Of a DNA stretch of 64,000 nt, positions 1 through 8,814 are shown in pieces. The notes beneath the pieces were generated by a model. It had not been told where the DNA came from, did not search any database, and worked only from the letters and a program-made list of their open reading frames with translations. Each line of letters starts with the position of its first letter. Positions within the stretch are counted from its first letter, which is position 1. The DNA is from Bradyrhizobium sp. CCBAU 53338 (GTDB lineage Bacteria > Pseudomonadota > Alphaproteobacteria > Rhizobiales > Xanthobacteraceae). The position numbers were made by a program, and so were the translations under genes. Location of the stretch: the NCBI RefSeq assembly GCF_015291665.1, contig NZ_CP030048.1:6793501-6857500 (forward strand), in the 5' to 3' direction.

Positions 1-166
1 CGGACGTGTACGTATAAGGTGCATTCGCGATCATCGCATATTGCAGCCCCGCCACCGTCGGCCGCCCTGCCCGCGGCGGCGGCTCCTCACCGGAGCGCGC
101 CGGACAGTCCTCGGCAACCCGGATGAACGTATCGAAACAATTGGTCGTATGGATCGGCTTGGTCAT
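1..166 (-). CDS. DUF6157 family protein, N-terminal part
   Basis: The reverse strand reads from an ATG at 166 to the window edge. It starts MTKPIHTTNCFDTFIRVAED and continues through a stretch ending in QYAMIANAPYTYTS. The HTTN-FDTFI-VAEDCP opening and the later LQ-x-M-I-x-NPY-YTS pattern match, from memory, the DUF6157 family of small proteins with no established function. The gene follows the glutathione transferase gene on the same strand with a 15 nt gap, so the two are probably one transcript under the 869-905 palindrome. The 3' part lies outside the window. Confidence 0.7.
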   Translation of the reverse strand, partial: MTKPIHTTNCFDTFIRVAEDCPARSGEEPPPRAGRPTVAGLQYAMIANAPYTYTS

Positions 167-181
167 ATGAGGTTGGGCCCT

Positions 182-826
182 TCATCCTCCGGCAGCCGCG
201 GAATGCTGCGCGGCCATCTCATCGTCCGCAGCACTGATGCGCAGGAACGCCGGTCGCGAGGTGATGCGCTCGGAATAGCGAACGAAGACGTCCTTTTTGG
301 GCACGATGCCGAACATCATCGTCCAGCTGAACGCGACGCCCCACAGGATATCAGCGGCGGTCATCCGCTCGCCGAGCAGATACGTCCCATTCGAAAGCTG
401 CGCTTCGAGCGCACCCAGCATGGTGTCGTAATCGGCATAGGGCGACTGCGTGATCGGCGCGGGCTCGCGCTGCATGAATTTATCGATCAGGGCCGGCTCG
501 AAGGAGGAGCCGTAATAGGCAATCCAGCGCAAGTAAGGACCGCGCAGCGGATCGTTCAGCGCGGGTGTAAGCCCGGCCTGCGGAAACAAATCGGCGAGAT
601 AGATGTAGATGGCCACCTGCTCGGTCACGAGCGCTTCACCATGCCTGACGGCCGGCACCTTGCCGAGTGGATTGATGGCGAGGTACGCCGGCTGCCGCTG
701 CTCGCCGGCCTTCATGTTGAGGACGTGAAGGTCATAGGGCGCTCCGAGCTCCTCCAGCAGCACCCGCGTGCCCATGGCCCGGCTTTGCGGCGAATAATAC
801 AGGGTGATGCGGTTCGGATCGGTCAT
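182..826 (-). CDS. glutathione S-transferase family protein
   Basis: A 214-residue cytosolic GST-like protein, the usual family length. The N-terminal thioredoxin-like half has a candidate catalytic Ser12 in YYSPQSRAMG, the cis-proline segment GKVPAV (residues 55-60) and the glutathione-contacting TEQ (68-70, in place of the usual ES). The C-terminal helical domain contains LLGERMTAADILWGVAF, the typical N-capping/hydrophobic-staple region. It would conjugate or reduce small electrophiles in the cytoplasm. It is divergent from the WYL-domain regulator at 913, and the shared palindrome suggests control by that regulator. The physiological substrate cannot be read from the sequence. Confidence 0.9.
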   Translation of the reverse strand: MTDPNRITLYYSPQSRAMGTRVLLEELGAPYDLHVLNMKAGEQRQPAYLAINPLGKVPAVRHGEALVTEQVAIYIYLADLFPQAGLTPALNDPLRGPYLRWIAYYGSSFEPALIDKFMQREPAPITQSPYADYDTMLGALEAQLSNGTYLLGERMTAADILWGVAFSWTMMFGIVPKKDVFVRYSERITSRPAFLRISAADDEMAAQHSAAAGG

Positions 827-868
827 CGCGGATCTCCATCTGGCCGGCTGGCGATAGCGCCCTTGTAA

Positions 869-905
869 TAAACCATACCTGACATCCTGTGTCAGGTATG
901 GTTTA
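869..905. promoter_or_regulatory. 16-bp-arm palindrome, probable WYL-regulator operator
   Basis: Perfect inverted repeat: TAAACCATACCTGACA at 869-884, spacer TCCTG, and the exact reverse complement at 890-905. It ends 7 nt before the start codon of the YafY-like regulator and lies about 43 nt upstream of the divergent GST gene. The core TGACA-N5-TGTCA fits a dimeric helix-turn-helix protein. Autoregulation plus control of the GST operon is inferred from position and symmetry. Confidence 0.7.
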
Positions 906-912
906 AGGACTC

Positions 913-1893
913 ATGCGCGCGAGCAGAATGTTGTCGATCCTCACCACCCTCCAGGCCAAGGGGCAGGTCACCGCGCCCGAGCTTGCGGAGGCCTGCGAGG
1001 TCTCGGTGCGCACGATCTATCGCGACATCGACGCGCTCGCCGCGTCGGGCGTTCCTGTCTATGCCGACCGCGGCGCGGAGGGCGGCTACCGCCTGCTCGA
1101 CGGCTATCGCGTGCGGCTGAACGGGCTCTCACAGAGCGAGGCGAGCGCGCTGTTCCTCGCAGGACTTCCTGGACCAGCAGCGGCGCTGGGGCTGGATGCG
1201 GCAATGATCGCCGCGCAGAACAAGCTGATGGCGGCCCTGCCGGCAAACCTGCGCGAGGACGCCGGCCGGATGCAGGAACGCTTCCATCTCGATGCTCCCG
1301 GTTGGTTCGGCGAGACGGAGGAGCCAGACCATCTGCGCACCATTGCCGGCGCCGCTCTGCGCGGGACACTCATCAAGATCCGATACCAGAGCTGGCGTGC
1401 CGAGAAGCAGCGCCGCGTCGCCCCGCTCGGCCTCGTGCTGAAAGGTGGCAGCTGGTATCTCGCAGGCCAAGTCGATGGCAGCGTACGCACCTATCGCATC
1501 GCGCGCGTGCTCGACTGCACGGCGCTCGACGATCGTTTCGATCGTCCAGCCGATTTCGACCTCGCCGCCTATTGGCAAGACGCGACACTACGACTAGAGG
1601 CGGAGATGCATCCGAATGTCGCGATCGTGCGGCTGTCGCCGCTCGGCGTGAAGATGCTCGATGCGTTGAGCCAGCCTTACGTCAAGGCGCGCACGCAGAT
1701 CGACGGGGCCGAGGATGCGGACGGCTGGCGCATCGCCAGAGTGCCGACCGGCAAGACGTCATGGCATGCCGCCGCGGAATTATTGCGGTTCGGGTCCGAA
1801 GCTGAAGTGCTGGAGCCCGCCGATCTCCGCGAGAAAATGGCCGAGATGACCCAAGCGATGGCTGCGCGCTATCGCGCGGCGCGGAAAGCCTGA
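913..1893 (+). CDS. YafY-type HTH/WYL transcriptional regulator
   Basis: A 326-residue regulator. Residues 1-60 form a winged HTH_11 domain (MRASRMLSILTTLQAKGQ, then ELAEACEVSVRTIYRDIDAL, which is typical of the DeoR/YafY group). About residues 145-215 form a WYL ligand-sensing domain that literally contains W-Y-L in GGSWYLAGQVDG. A WCX-like C-terminal region follows (VRLSPLGVKMLDAL). Length and architecture match YafY/PafBC-type proteins. The start codon lies directly after the long palindrome at 869-905, so it probably regulates itself and the divergent GST/DUF6157 pair. The ligand is unknown. Confidence 0.9.
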   Translation: MRASRMLSILTTLQAKGQVTAPELAEACEVSVRTIYRDIDALAASGVPVYADRGAEGGYRLLDGYRVRLNGLSQSEASALFLAGLPGPAAALGLDAAMIAAQNKLMAALPANLREDAGRMQERFHLDAPGWFGETEEPDHLRTIAGAALRGTLIKIRYQSWRAEKQRRVAPLGLVLKGGSWYLAGQVDGSVRTYRIARVLDCTALDDRFDRPADFDLAAYWQDATLRLEAEMHPNVAIVRLSPLGVKMLDALSQPYVKARTQIDGAEDADGWRIARVPTGKTSWHAAAELLRFGSEAEVLEPADLREKMAEMTQAMAARYRAARKA

Positions 1894-2024
1894 TAGCGGC
1901 GCGTCTCGCCGCACTCGATGAAACAATCCTGAAACACGATTCTCCATCCTCCTTGTGAACGGAATCGCGCTTCACCTCGACCGAAAGGCAGGGACACAAC
2001 AACGGCTTCGCGCCACACTGGAGA

Positions 2025-2264
2025 ATGAAGATGTTTCGTAAGCTTGCACTTGGTCTGATCGCCGCCGGTTCGCTCGGCGCTGCTGCTCTCGCGCCCACCG
2101 CCGCTTCGGCTCACGGCTTCCACCACTATTGGGGCCCCGGCTGGGGCTTCGGCGGCATTTATGTCAACACCGGCGTCAACAACTGCTATCAGGAGCACGT
2201 CGTCCAGACCCGTCACGGCCTGCGCGTCCGCGTCGTGAATGTCTGCGGGTACACCGTCTACTGA
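2025..2264 (+). CDS. small secreted protein of unknown function
   Basis: A 79-residue protein preceded by a GGAG ribosome-binding site. Residues 1-29 form a clear Sec signal peptide: KMFRKLALGLIAAGSLGAAA, then cleavage after ASA. The mature part is only about 50 residues, rich in Gly, His and aromatics (HGFHHYWGPGWGFGG). It has two cysteines, Cys54 and Cys74, that could form one disulfide. No family is recognised. It has its own upstream region, and a GC hairpin at 2285-2309 follows it. Similar short secreted His/Gly/Trp-rich proteins are frequent in this bacterial group. Confidence 0.7.
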   Translation: MKMFRKLALGLIAAGSLGAAALAPTAASAHGFHHYWGPGWGFGGIYVNTGVNNCYQEHVVQTRHGLRVRVVNVCGYTVY

Positions 2265-2284
2265 TTTTGTGCCTTCACGACAGG

Positions 2285-2309
2285 GCTCCGGTCGCATTGC
2301 GGCCGGAGC
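2285..2309 (+). terminator. possible GC hairpin terminator
   Basis: GCTCCGG at 2285-2291 pairs with CCGGAGC at 2303-2309, and the inner bases can extend the stem. It lies 20 nt after the small secreted protein gene. There is no convincing T tract downstream, so intrinsic termination is only a possibility. Confidence 0.35.
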
Positions 2310-2531
2310 GTCTGGTTTCAAGTCTGGCGCGCACGCGATCCAAAAGAACGAGCTCTTCTCGTATCGACCGTGCGAGCCCCGCCAGCAGTGCAGTCGTCGA
2401 TCCGGACGCACCGTCGTCCGTCATGGTTCGATGATGCGGTGGTGCTTCGGAAACGGGGGGCGAGCCAGCCTCCACATTCCAGATCGATCTTTTCGCCCGT
2501 TCGATCTCGATAATATCGCCAAGCGTGTCTA

Positions 2532-3848
2532 TCACCCGTGAGCGGCTTCGATCCGCTGACGGCCTACTCCGTCCGTGACGGTTGCAGAGGGAGCCGGTAT
2601 CGTTTGCCGTTGTTCGCCCATCCAGGCCGCACGCTGAGCCACGAACTCGTTACGCTGCGATACCCAGCTCTCGGCACGCGCAAGCCTCAGCGACGGACTA
2701 AAGAGGTATCCCTGACCGATGTCGCATCCCGCGCGACGAATCGCCGCCAACGTCTCTGCGGTCTCGACACCTTCGGCAACGACCTTCATGTTGAAGGCGC
2801 GCCCCAATCCGACCGATGCCTCGATGATCTTCATCATGTCTTCGTCGGCTTCACAGCCATGAACGAATGACCGATCGATTTTGAGCTCGCTGAACGGCAG
2901 CTTGGCCAGTGCAGCAAGCGAGGAATATCCGGTTCCGAAATCGTCGATGGCGGTACCGATGTTCTTGAGGCGCAGGCGCACCAGGATATCGGTCGCGAGG
3001 TCCACATCTGCCATAGCGGTGGTTTCTGTGATCTCCACGATCAGGGCATGCGCCGGCACCTGTTGTCGACGCAGGACATCTTCGATCCGCTCCGGCAGTG
3101 TCAGGTCGGACAATAGCGATCCAGACACGTTCACCGCGATCGTGAAATCGGGATATCGATCAATCAGCTTGCGCCCCTGCGACATCGCAGAGGCAAAGAC
3201 GGCATCAGTCAGTTCCGGCATCAGGCCGTATTGCTCGGCGATCGGAATGAATGCCGTCGGAGAGATGTTACCGGGTTCACGCGTGCGCCAGCGCGCAAGC
3301 GCTTCCGCTCCAACAACCTTGCCGCTGCCCAGCTCGACTTTCGGCTGGAAATCGGCGACGAACTCGCCTTGCCGAATGCCGTCGACGATCCGCTCCGGAG
3401 AAACGACAATCGCCGCCGAAGGCACGTTCGCCGCGGCTCGCTTCGGCCGTGGCAAGAGCAGAGCATCTTTCAGCTCGTCCAGATTCAGTGGCTTGCTGAG
3501 CACTCCGACAACCGATAGCCCTAGCCCCTCTGCGACGCGTCTTGTCGATTTCAGGACGCGGCCGTCGCAACCGCTGATAACCACAATCGCCATATTCTGG
3601 AGCCCGCGGTCGGCGACGAATCGAAGCAGCTCGACGCCGTCACGTTCGCCGAGCGACAGATCGACGGTCATCACATCGAACGTCTCTCGCGACAGAACCG
3701 ACTCGGCGAGCTCCAGCGAGGGCACGGTAAGACAATCATAACCGATCTTTGCGCCGATCTTTCCTGCGACGGTGCGCTGAACCAGATCGTCATCCACGAC
3801 AAGCAACCGTCCCAGCGTTTCTTCCGTCTGGCGAGAAAATCCGCGCAT
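2532..3848 (-). CDS. response regulator with EAL c-di-GMP phosphodiesterase domain
   Basis: A 438-residue protein with an N-terminal receiver domain (VVDDD at 17-21, phospho-acceptor Asp63 in TVDLSLG, Lys119 in SKPL). An EAL domain follows from about residue 155. All catalytic signatures seem intact: EAL at 182-184 in GAEALARW, the NVSGSLL Asn, ITETTAM Glu, IDDFGTGYSSL double Asp, KIDRSFV Lys, VVAEGVET Glu and DIGQGY Gln. It should therefore be an active cyclic di-GMP hydrolase lowering c-di-GMP in the cytoplasm. It is the last gene of a kinase/Hpt/effector operon and shares 1 nt (TAATG) with the Hpt gene, so phosphate is expected to flow from the kinase through Hpt to Asp63. Confidence 0.93.
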   Translation of the reverse strand: MRGFSRQTEETLGRLLVVDDDLVQRTVAGKIGAKIGYDCLTVPSLELAESVLSRETFDVMTVDLSLGERDGVELLRFVADRGLQNMAIVVISGCDGRVLKSTRRVAEGLGLSVVGVLSKPLNLDELKDALLLPRPKRAAANVPSAAIVVSPERIVDGIRQGEFVADFQPKVELGSGKVVGAEALARWRTREPGNISPTAFIPIAEQYGLMPELTDAVFASAMSQGRKLIDRYPDFTIAVNVSGSLLSDLTLPERIEDVLRRQQVPAHALIVEITETTAMADVDLATDILVRLRLKNIGTAIDDFGTGYSSLAALAKLPFSELKIDRSFVHGCEADEDMMKIIEASVGLGRAFNMKVVAEGVETAETLAAIRRAGCDIGQGYLFSPSLRLARAESWVSQRNEFVAQRAAWMGEQRQTIPAPSATVTDGVGRQRIEAAHG

Positions 3849-4210
3849 TACGCAATCTCCATATCCGCGGCCAGCAAGACTGACCTGGCAAATTCGGCGG
3901 TCTCTTCGAACACTCGCTCGAGCCTCGCAGTCGCGCGTTCAAGCCGGTCAGGCATCATGCTCAAGGCGCTCTGCTCGATACTGAACGCCAGCTCGGACAG
4001 TTCAACGAAACCGAACGTTCCAGCGGAGCTTTTAATCGAATGCGCCTGCTGTCGGATGAACGCCGGATCGAGCGGTGCGGTACCAAGCACGCCGATCTTC
4101 TCCGCCGTGTCTTCGAGGAATGCTTTCAGCACCTCCGTTGCGTCCTCCGCCCCGAGTTCGGAGACCAACAAGCGAAGCGTGTCCTTTTCAAACGCTGGCC
4201 CGGACTTCAT
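3848..4210 (-). CDS. histidine phosphotransfer (Hpt) domain protein
   Basis: A 120-residue stand-alone Hpt protein. The phosphorylatable histidine is His57 in [15 protein letters not shown], the classic H-x-K-x-x-A/S-x-x-x-G pattern. The rest is predicted alpha-helical bundle. It would relay phosphate from the receiver domain of the upstream hybrid kinase to the receiver domain of the downstream EAL protein. It overlaps the kinase gene by 4 nt (ATGA) and the EAL gene by 1 nt, so all three are probably translated in a fixed ratio. Confidence 0.92.
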   Translation of the reverse strand: MKSGPAFEKDTLRLLVSELGAEDATEVLKAFLEDTAEKIGVLGTAPLDPAFIRQQAHSIKSSAGTFGFVELSELAFSIEQSALSMMPDRLERATARLERVFEETAEFARSVLLAADMEIA

Positions 4211-6366
4211 GCGATAAGCCTTCCCTTTTCGGCGATAGACATGCGCTGCATAGCTGCGCCGAGCTGATCGCGTGTCACCGGTTTTGTGACGAAGTCGTTC
4301 ATGCCTGCAGCCAGACAGGCGAGCTCATCCTGGCGCGTGGCATTAGCCGTCAACGCGATGATGTGAACGTCGCGGGCAGGAGGCGGCAGCTGGCGGATCG
4401 CACGAGCTGCGGCGAGCCCATCCATGCCCGGCATCATCATGTCCATGAATACGAGGTCGTAAGCGTTCTCCTGCAGGGCAGCCACCGCTTTCAGGCCGTT
4501 GTCGACGAGATCTGGCTTCACGCCCATTCTCTCGAGGAGCTTACGGATCACGAATTGATTGGTGAGATTGTCTTCGGCAACCAGCACACGAAGCGACTCG
4601 ATGTCCGTGGTGCTTGCCGAGCACCCACAATCTGATCGGACGGCCGAGGCCGCCTCGACATCGTTGGCGGCCGCGACCTCGACAGAGAACGAGAAGACGC
4701 TTCCCACGCCGGGAACGCTCTGGACCGAGATCTCGCCCTCCATGCAAGTCACGAGGCGCTTGCAGATCGCGAGCCCTAGCCCCGTGCCGCCGAAGCGACG
4801 CGAGATCGAACTATCGAGTTGCGAGAACTCACGGAACAATAGTCCGATCGCGTCCTCGGGAATCCCAACACCGGTATCACGAACGCTGAATGTCAACTTT
4901 GACCGCCCCTTACCTAAGGGGTCCGAGTGCACCATCACTTCAACCCCGCCGGCTTCGGTGAACTTGATGGCGTTCCCAACCAGATTGAACAGCACCTGCC
5001 GAATACGCGCTGGGTCGCCCACAATCATGGGTGGCACCAATTCGTCGATCGTGCAGGTCAGGCGGAGCCCCTTTTCCTTGGCGCGCAAGGCCAGCAGATC
5101 CACAACCGCGGAAACAGACTTGCGAACGTCAAACTCGATCCGTTCCAGCTCAAGCCGATCGGCATCAAGCTTGGAGAAGTCGAGGACGTCGTTGAGAATC
5201 TGCAGCAGATAGTCAGCCGAATCCCGCAAGGTCGACGCGATCTGCTTCTGGTCACGATCCAGACAGCTGGACAGCAGGATGTCCGCCATGCCGATGACGC
5301 CGTTCATGGGCGTACGAATTTCGTGGCTCATCATGGCCAGAAATTCGGACCGCGCGCGCGAACCGGCTTCCGCAGCGTCACGAGATTTCGCAAGACCGGC
5401 CTGGTAGCGCATGATCAGGATAGTGACGAGACAGATCACCAAGCTCAGCACGCAGCCAGCGATGACGTCCTTGTCGCGCTCACGACGGTAATTCAGGAAG
5501 ATTTCGGCCGTCGCCTGACCGATCACGACGGCGAGCGGATATCCGTCGACCTTGCGGAACGACAACAACCGCTCGACCCCGTCAGCTCGGCTGCTTCCGA
5601 CATACGAGCCGCTTGGACGCTGCGCGAGAAGACCCAGCAACGGCCCTCCGCTGATCGACAAGCCGATAGCGGATGGCCCGCCCGCGCCGCGGGCACGCAC
5701 GATGCCATCGAGACCAACAAGAGATGCCGAGCCGTCTTTCCCGATATCGATCGAGTTGTAGAAGCGGGATAGATAGTCCGGATCAAGCGAGACGACGACG
5801 ACACCGTCGAAGCTACCATCTTTCGCGGTGATCCGGCGGGTCAGTTGGATCGACCATTTATTCGAAACCCGCCCGAAGATCGGCTTGCTGATGAACAGGA
5901 AATCCTCCCGGCCCTCGGCATGAACGCGGAAGTGCTCCCGATCGTGCAAATCCAGTCCTTTGAGGCCGGGATCGATGTTGCTGGTGCGCATGATCCCGTT
6001 CTTGTCGATCAGGACGACCTGGAACGAAAAATCAGTCAAAAATTGGCTGTTCTTGGTCCACAGCGAAAAATCAAAATTCTCCGGATCCCGCTCGTAAGAA
6101 TCTCTGACATAGAGGAGAGTTTGGTCAGCAGCGCGGATCGAGCGAATGATCTGCTCCTCGAAGGCGCGCGCTAGGTTCGAGCCATTCTGCAGGGCAGCAC
6201 GCTCGGTACGCGATCGATCTGCGTCCATGTTGTAAAGGATTCCCAACCAGACGAGCGCAATTGCGGCGACGCCGGAGAGCGCACTGCCATAGCGCCCGAC
6301 TTGCCGCCCGAACTGCTCGAGTGCCTTGAAGTACAAGCGTTGTGCTGTCGGATTTGCGTTCGGCAT
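4207..6366 (-). CDS. membrane hybrid sensor histidine kinase
   Basis: A 719-residue kinase. One membrane segment lies near residues 25-45. A periplasmic sensory region of about 250 residues follows, with Cache-like features ([44 protein letters not shown]). A second membrane segment covers about 301-321. HisKA contains His348 in [10 protein letters not shown]. The HATPase_c domain has N, G1 and G2 boxes ([25 protein letters not shown]). The C-terminal receiver has Asp642 in [11 protein letters not shown]. It should sense a periplasmic small molecule and feed the Hpt/EAL pair. A strong AAGGAGGAG ribosome-binding site precedes the ATG. The ligand is not evident. Confidence 0.93.
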   Translation of the reverse strand: MPNANPTAQRLYFKALEQFGRQVGRYGSALSGVAAIALVWLGILYNMDADRSRTERAALQNGSNLARAFEEQIIRSIRAADQTLLYVRDSYERDPENFDFSLWTKNSQFLTDFSFQVVLIDKNGIMRTSNIDPGLKGLDLHDREHFRVHAEGREDFLFISKPIFGRVSNKWSIQLTRRITAKDGSFDGVVVVSLDPDYLSRFYNSIDIGKDGSASLVGLDGIVRARGAGGPSAIGLSISGGPLLGLLAQRPSGSYVGSSRADGVERLLSFRKVDGYPLAVVIGQATAEIFLNYRRERDKDVIAGCVLSLVICLVTILIMRYQAGLAKSRDAAEAGSRARSEFLAMMSHEIRTPMNGVIGMADILLSSCLDRDQKQIASTLRDSADYLLQILNDVLDFSKLDADRLELERIEFDVRKSVSAVVDLLALRAKEKGLRLTCTIDELVPPMIVGDPARIRQVLFNLVGNAIKFTEAGGVEVMVHSDPLGKGRSKLTFSVRDTGVGIPEDAIGLLFREFSQLDSSISRRFGGTGLGLAICKRLVTCMEGEISVQSVPGVGSVFSFSVEVAAANDVEAASAVRSDCGCSASTTDIESLRVLVAEDNLTNQFVIRKLLERMGVKPDLVDNGLKAVAALQENAYDLVFMDMMMPGMDGLAAARAIRQLPPPARDVHIIALTANATRQDELACLAAGMNDFVTKPVTRDQLGAAMQRMSIAEKGRLIA

Positions 6367-6671
6367 ATCTCCTCCTTGAAGAGATGCTAGGAAATCCGAC
6401 TAGACTTGTAGTGAAGAGCTTTCGCTAAAGTTCGAGCGGCTCTGCAAGAGACCAGTAACCAGTCGCGACGCGCCTGCGACGCTCGCTTCAACCCGCTGAT
6501 ATGGATGAGCTTTTATTTTCGAATGTGGGGCGCAGCGCCGGCGCGGTATCGGAGTGCGCGCGACGACAGGAATTCGCACTTAGCGTGGCGTGAAGCTGCC
6601 TATCGAAAAAGAGCAGATGCCCGCCCGCGGTATCCGCGCTGATACGGAGATGGCATTGCTGCAACGTGAGA
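6367..6671. other. intergenic region between kinase promoter and desaturase 3' end
   Basis: About 305 bases without a supportable gene. The right-reading strand of the kinase operon should have its promoter close to 6367-6420. The remainder is the 3' flank of the desaturase gene. I see no strong palindrome, tRNA or intrinsic terminator. Confidence 0.5.
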
Positions 6672-7622
6672 TCAGTTGCCTGTCTGTCGATGTCGGCGAA
6701 ACCAGGACCAGGTCTCGCGCGTCGTTCTGATATAGCCGCGGCCGCGATAGACGATCTCGCCATCGATAATGCCGTTCAGCTTTGGGAGCGCATGAAATGG
6801 GATCGAGGGGTAGGCATGGTGCTCGACATGATAGGGCATGTTCCACGCAATCCATTTGACGACCGCGCCAGTATAGGTGGTGCGAGTGTTCTGGAACGCG
6901 CTACGGGTCCGCTCGCAGCCCGTGTGCTCGGCATAGAGATAGGGCCGCAGGAAGAACTGCCCGATGATGAACGGCACGATCCAGACCCACAGCAGCAGGG
7001 GGGAGGAACACCAAAGCGAGAGTGCGAGAAGCAAGGTATAGAGCGCGACATAGATCCGCGCTTCGGTCACGATGGTGGCGCGCTTGTTCTCGGGAATCCA
7101 GGCTACGACGACCTTGCCGGTAACGGCATGGCCGAGCATCAGGCGGAGACGGCCGGCGACCTGCAATAATCCGCTATAGGCGATCGCAAGCTGTGTGTCG
7201 GATTTTGGCTTCACGCCGACGATTAGCTCCGGGTCCTTGTCGGGATCCTGCGTGTAGCGATGATGATCCCAATGGAACAGGCCGTAATATTCGTACGGAA
7301 GACCGATCACGAAGCCCGAGAGGTAGCCGACCGCGAGATTGAGGCTACGGCTTTCAAACGCGGTCTTGTGCGCGGTCTCATGCACGGCCATGAACAGGAA
7401 GGCGACGAGATAGCCCTGCATCGCCATCAGCGGCGGCGCCCAGAGCACGCCATAGCGCGAAGACACCAACCAGATCACCGTCCCGACCAGCACGATCATT
7501 CCGTAATGACCCAGGCTCTGCACAACGCCCCTCAAGTTCGAACGCCCCGATAATTCGCGCAACATGGCCAGGCTTAGCGGCTTCAGGCGTTGGCCGGATT
7601 CCGAAACGATCGCGTCGGTCAT
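6672..7622 (-). CDS. membrane fatty acid desaturase family protein
   Basis: A 316-residue integral membrane protein with three His clusters of the di-iron desaturase/hydroxylase superfamily: HETAH (residues 81-85), HWDHH (117-121) and HVEHH (265-269). Hydrophobic segments near 40-60, 65-80, 190-220 and around 255 would place the His boxes on the cytoplasmic face. It probably inserts a double bond or hydroxyl into a lipid acyl chain or related hydrophobic substrate. It follows the alpha/beta hydrolase gene after 15 nt on the same strand, suggesting a common transcript. Regiospecificity and substrate cannot be inferred. Confidence 0.88.
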   Translation of the reverse strand: MTDAIVSESGQRLKPLSLAMLRELSGRSNLRGVVQSLGHYGMIVLVGTVIWLVSSRYGVLWAPPLMAMQGYLVAFLFMAVHETAHKTAFESRSLNLAVGYLSGFVIGLPYEYYGLFHWDHHRYTQDPDKDPELIVGVKPKSDTQLAIAYSGLLQVAGRLRLMLGHAVTGKVVVAWIPENKRATIVTEARIYVALYTLLLALSLWCSSPLLLWVWIVPFIIGQFFLRPYLYAEHTGCERTRSAFQNTRTTYTGAVVKWIAWNMPYHVEHHAYPSIPFHALPKLNGIIDGEIVYRGRGYIRTTRETWSWFRRHRQTGN

Positions 7623-7637
7623 GGTTGGATGTCTGCC

Positions 7638-8654
7638 TTACTTGCTGAGAAGCGCTGCGATCTCGGCCTTGAGGAACGCCTGATCGCGCGGATTGTTGAC
7701 GGGGTTGCCGGCGCGATGACCGTGCAGCGACCGGATCGGATGCAGCACGGCGGATTTCGCGTTGACCAGCCTGCCGAGTTCGTCCTCGTTGTCGCGGACA
7801 TCGAAATAGCGATCGGTAGCGCCCGGCATCAGCAGCATGTGTGCCTTGATCGCCCCGAGCGCGCGCCCGAGATCGCCCCCGAAGGCGTCGCAACGGCTGA
7901 TATCGCCGCGCTGCCAGATTCCGACCTGCGCCAGCAGATCGTTGGCGTCGCGCCGTGCGAACGCCCCGTCCCAGGCGCGGACGAGATAGTCCTCCAGCGA
8001 GGTGAAGCCCGCCTCTCGCCAAAGTTCGTCGCGATAAAAGCCGTGCGACATCGCCCAACCGGCATAGACGCGGCCCATCGCGCGATAGCCGGCGACAGGC
8101 TTCTCGACGAAGCGGCCGCCGCGAAAGGCGGGATCACCCGATAGCGCGGCCTTCACGCTCTCAAGGAAGACATGGTTGTAGGGCGCACAGCGCGCGCTGC
8201 CGCAGACGACCGCCGCACGCTCGACCATCTCCGGGTGCAGGGCGGCCCAGTGATAGGCCTGCATGCCGCCCATCGACCAGCCATAGACCAGCGCGAGCTT
8301 TTTGATGCCGAAGCGTTCGGCGAGCAGCCGATGCTGAATCGCAATGGCGTCGTGATAGGTGACGTCCGGAAACGGCGCATCGCCGGAGTTCGACGGAGAG
8401 GACGACAAGCCATTGCCGAACAGGTTCGGGATGATGATGAAGTAGCGCGAGGGATCGAGCACGGCATCGGACCCGATCAGCCATTCAATGTCAGAGTGTT
8501 GGGCGCTGAACGAAGTCGGATAGAGGATGACGTTGTCTTTGTCGGGGCTCAGAGTGCCGTAGGTCCGATAGACGAGCTTCATCGCGGGGAAGACCGCGCC
8601 GGATGCAAGCGTGACGTCGCCGGCCTCAAAGGTTTCGTAGTCGCGCCCGGTCAT
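7638..8654 (-). CDS. alpha/beta hydrolase of the homoserine O-acetyltransferase (MetX)-like group
   Basis: A 338-residue alpha/beta-fold protein. The nucleophile elbow is VYGWSMGGMQAY with Ser127. Candidate acid and base are the Asp in MPGATDRYFDVRD and the His in LHGHRAG. The YRTYGTLSPDKDNVIL opening and the GNGLSSSPSN segment are typical of the MetX-like family, which includes many non-biosynthetic hydrolases. True MetX proteins are usually longer (about 370-400 residues), so acyl hydrolase or acyltransferase activity on another substrate is likelier than methionine synthesis. It is the first gene of a pair with the desaturase. An imperfect 12-nt-arm palindrome lies about 100 nt upstream. 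Confidence 0.85.
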   Translation of the reverse strand: MTGRDYETFEAGDVTLASGAVFPAMKLVYRTYGTLSPDKDNVILYPTSFSAQHSDIEWLIGSDAVLDPSRYFIIIPNLFGNGLSSSPSNSGDAPFPDVTYHDAIAIQHRLLAERFGIKKLALVYGWSMGGMQAYHWAALHPEMVERAAVVCGSARCAPYNHVFLESVKAALSGDPAFRGGRFVEKPVAGYRAMGRVYAGWAMSHGFYRDELWREAGFTSLEDYLVRAWDGAFARRDANDLLAQVGIWQRGDISRCDAFGGDLGRALGAIKAHMLLMPGATDRYFDVRDNEDELGRLVNAKSAVLHPIRSLHGHRAGNPVNNPRDQAFLKAEIAALLSK

Positions 8655-8750
8655 GTATCAAGCTCCCGCTCACGCGGCCGCGCAACGCGGCAGCCGCAAC
8701 TACGATGCATCGATCGTGCCGGACCAGCAAACGCACCGTTGCGCCGCGTC

Positions 8751-8779
8751 TAATAACTGTACAATTAGTACATTTATTA
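8751..8779. promoter_or_regulatory. AT-rich 12-nt-arm palindrome, candidate operator
   Basis: TAATAACTGTAC at 8751-8762, spacer AATTA, then GTACATTTATTA at 8768-8779. The arms match at 11 of 12 positions and the inner TGTAC/GTACA is perfect. The base composition is strikingly AT-rich against its surroundings. It lies between the 3' end of the metallo-hydrolase gene and the start of the alpha/beta hydrolase/desaturase pair, where an operator for that pair would be expected. No adjacent regulator gene identifies the protein. Confidence 0.45.
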
Positions 8780-8814
8780 AGCGAAGGCAACAGAGATTCT
8801 GGCTATCGCGCGGC

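Noticed and set aside
41..868. A 275-codon forward frame antisense to the GST gene
   Set aside because: Shadow of the GST gene, with no domain. It also runs across the DUF6157 start and the regulatory palindrome.
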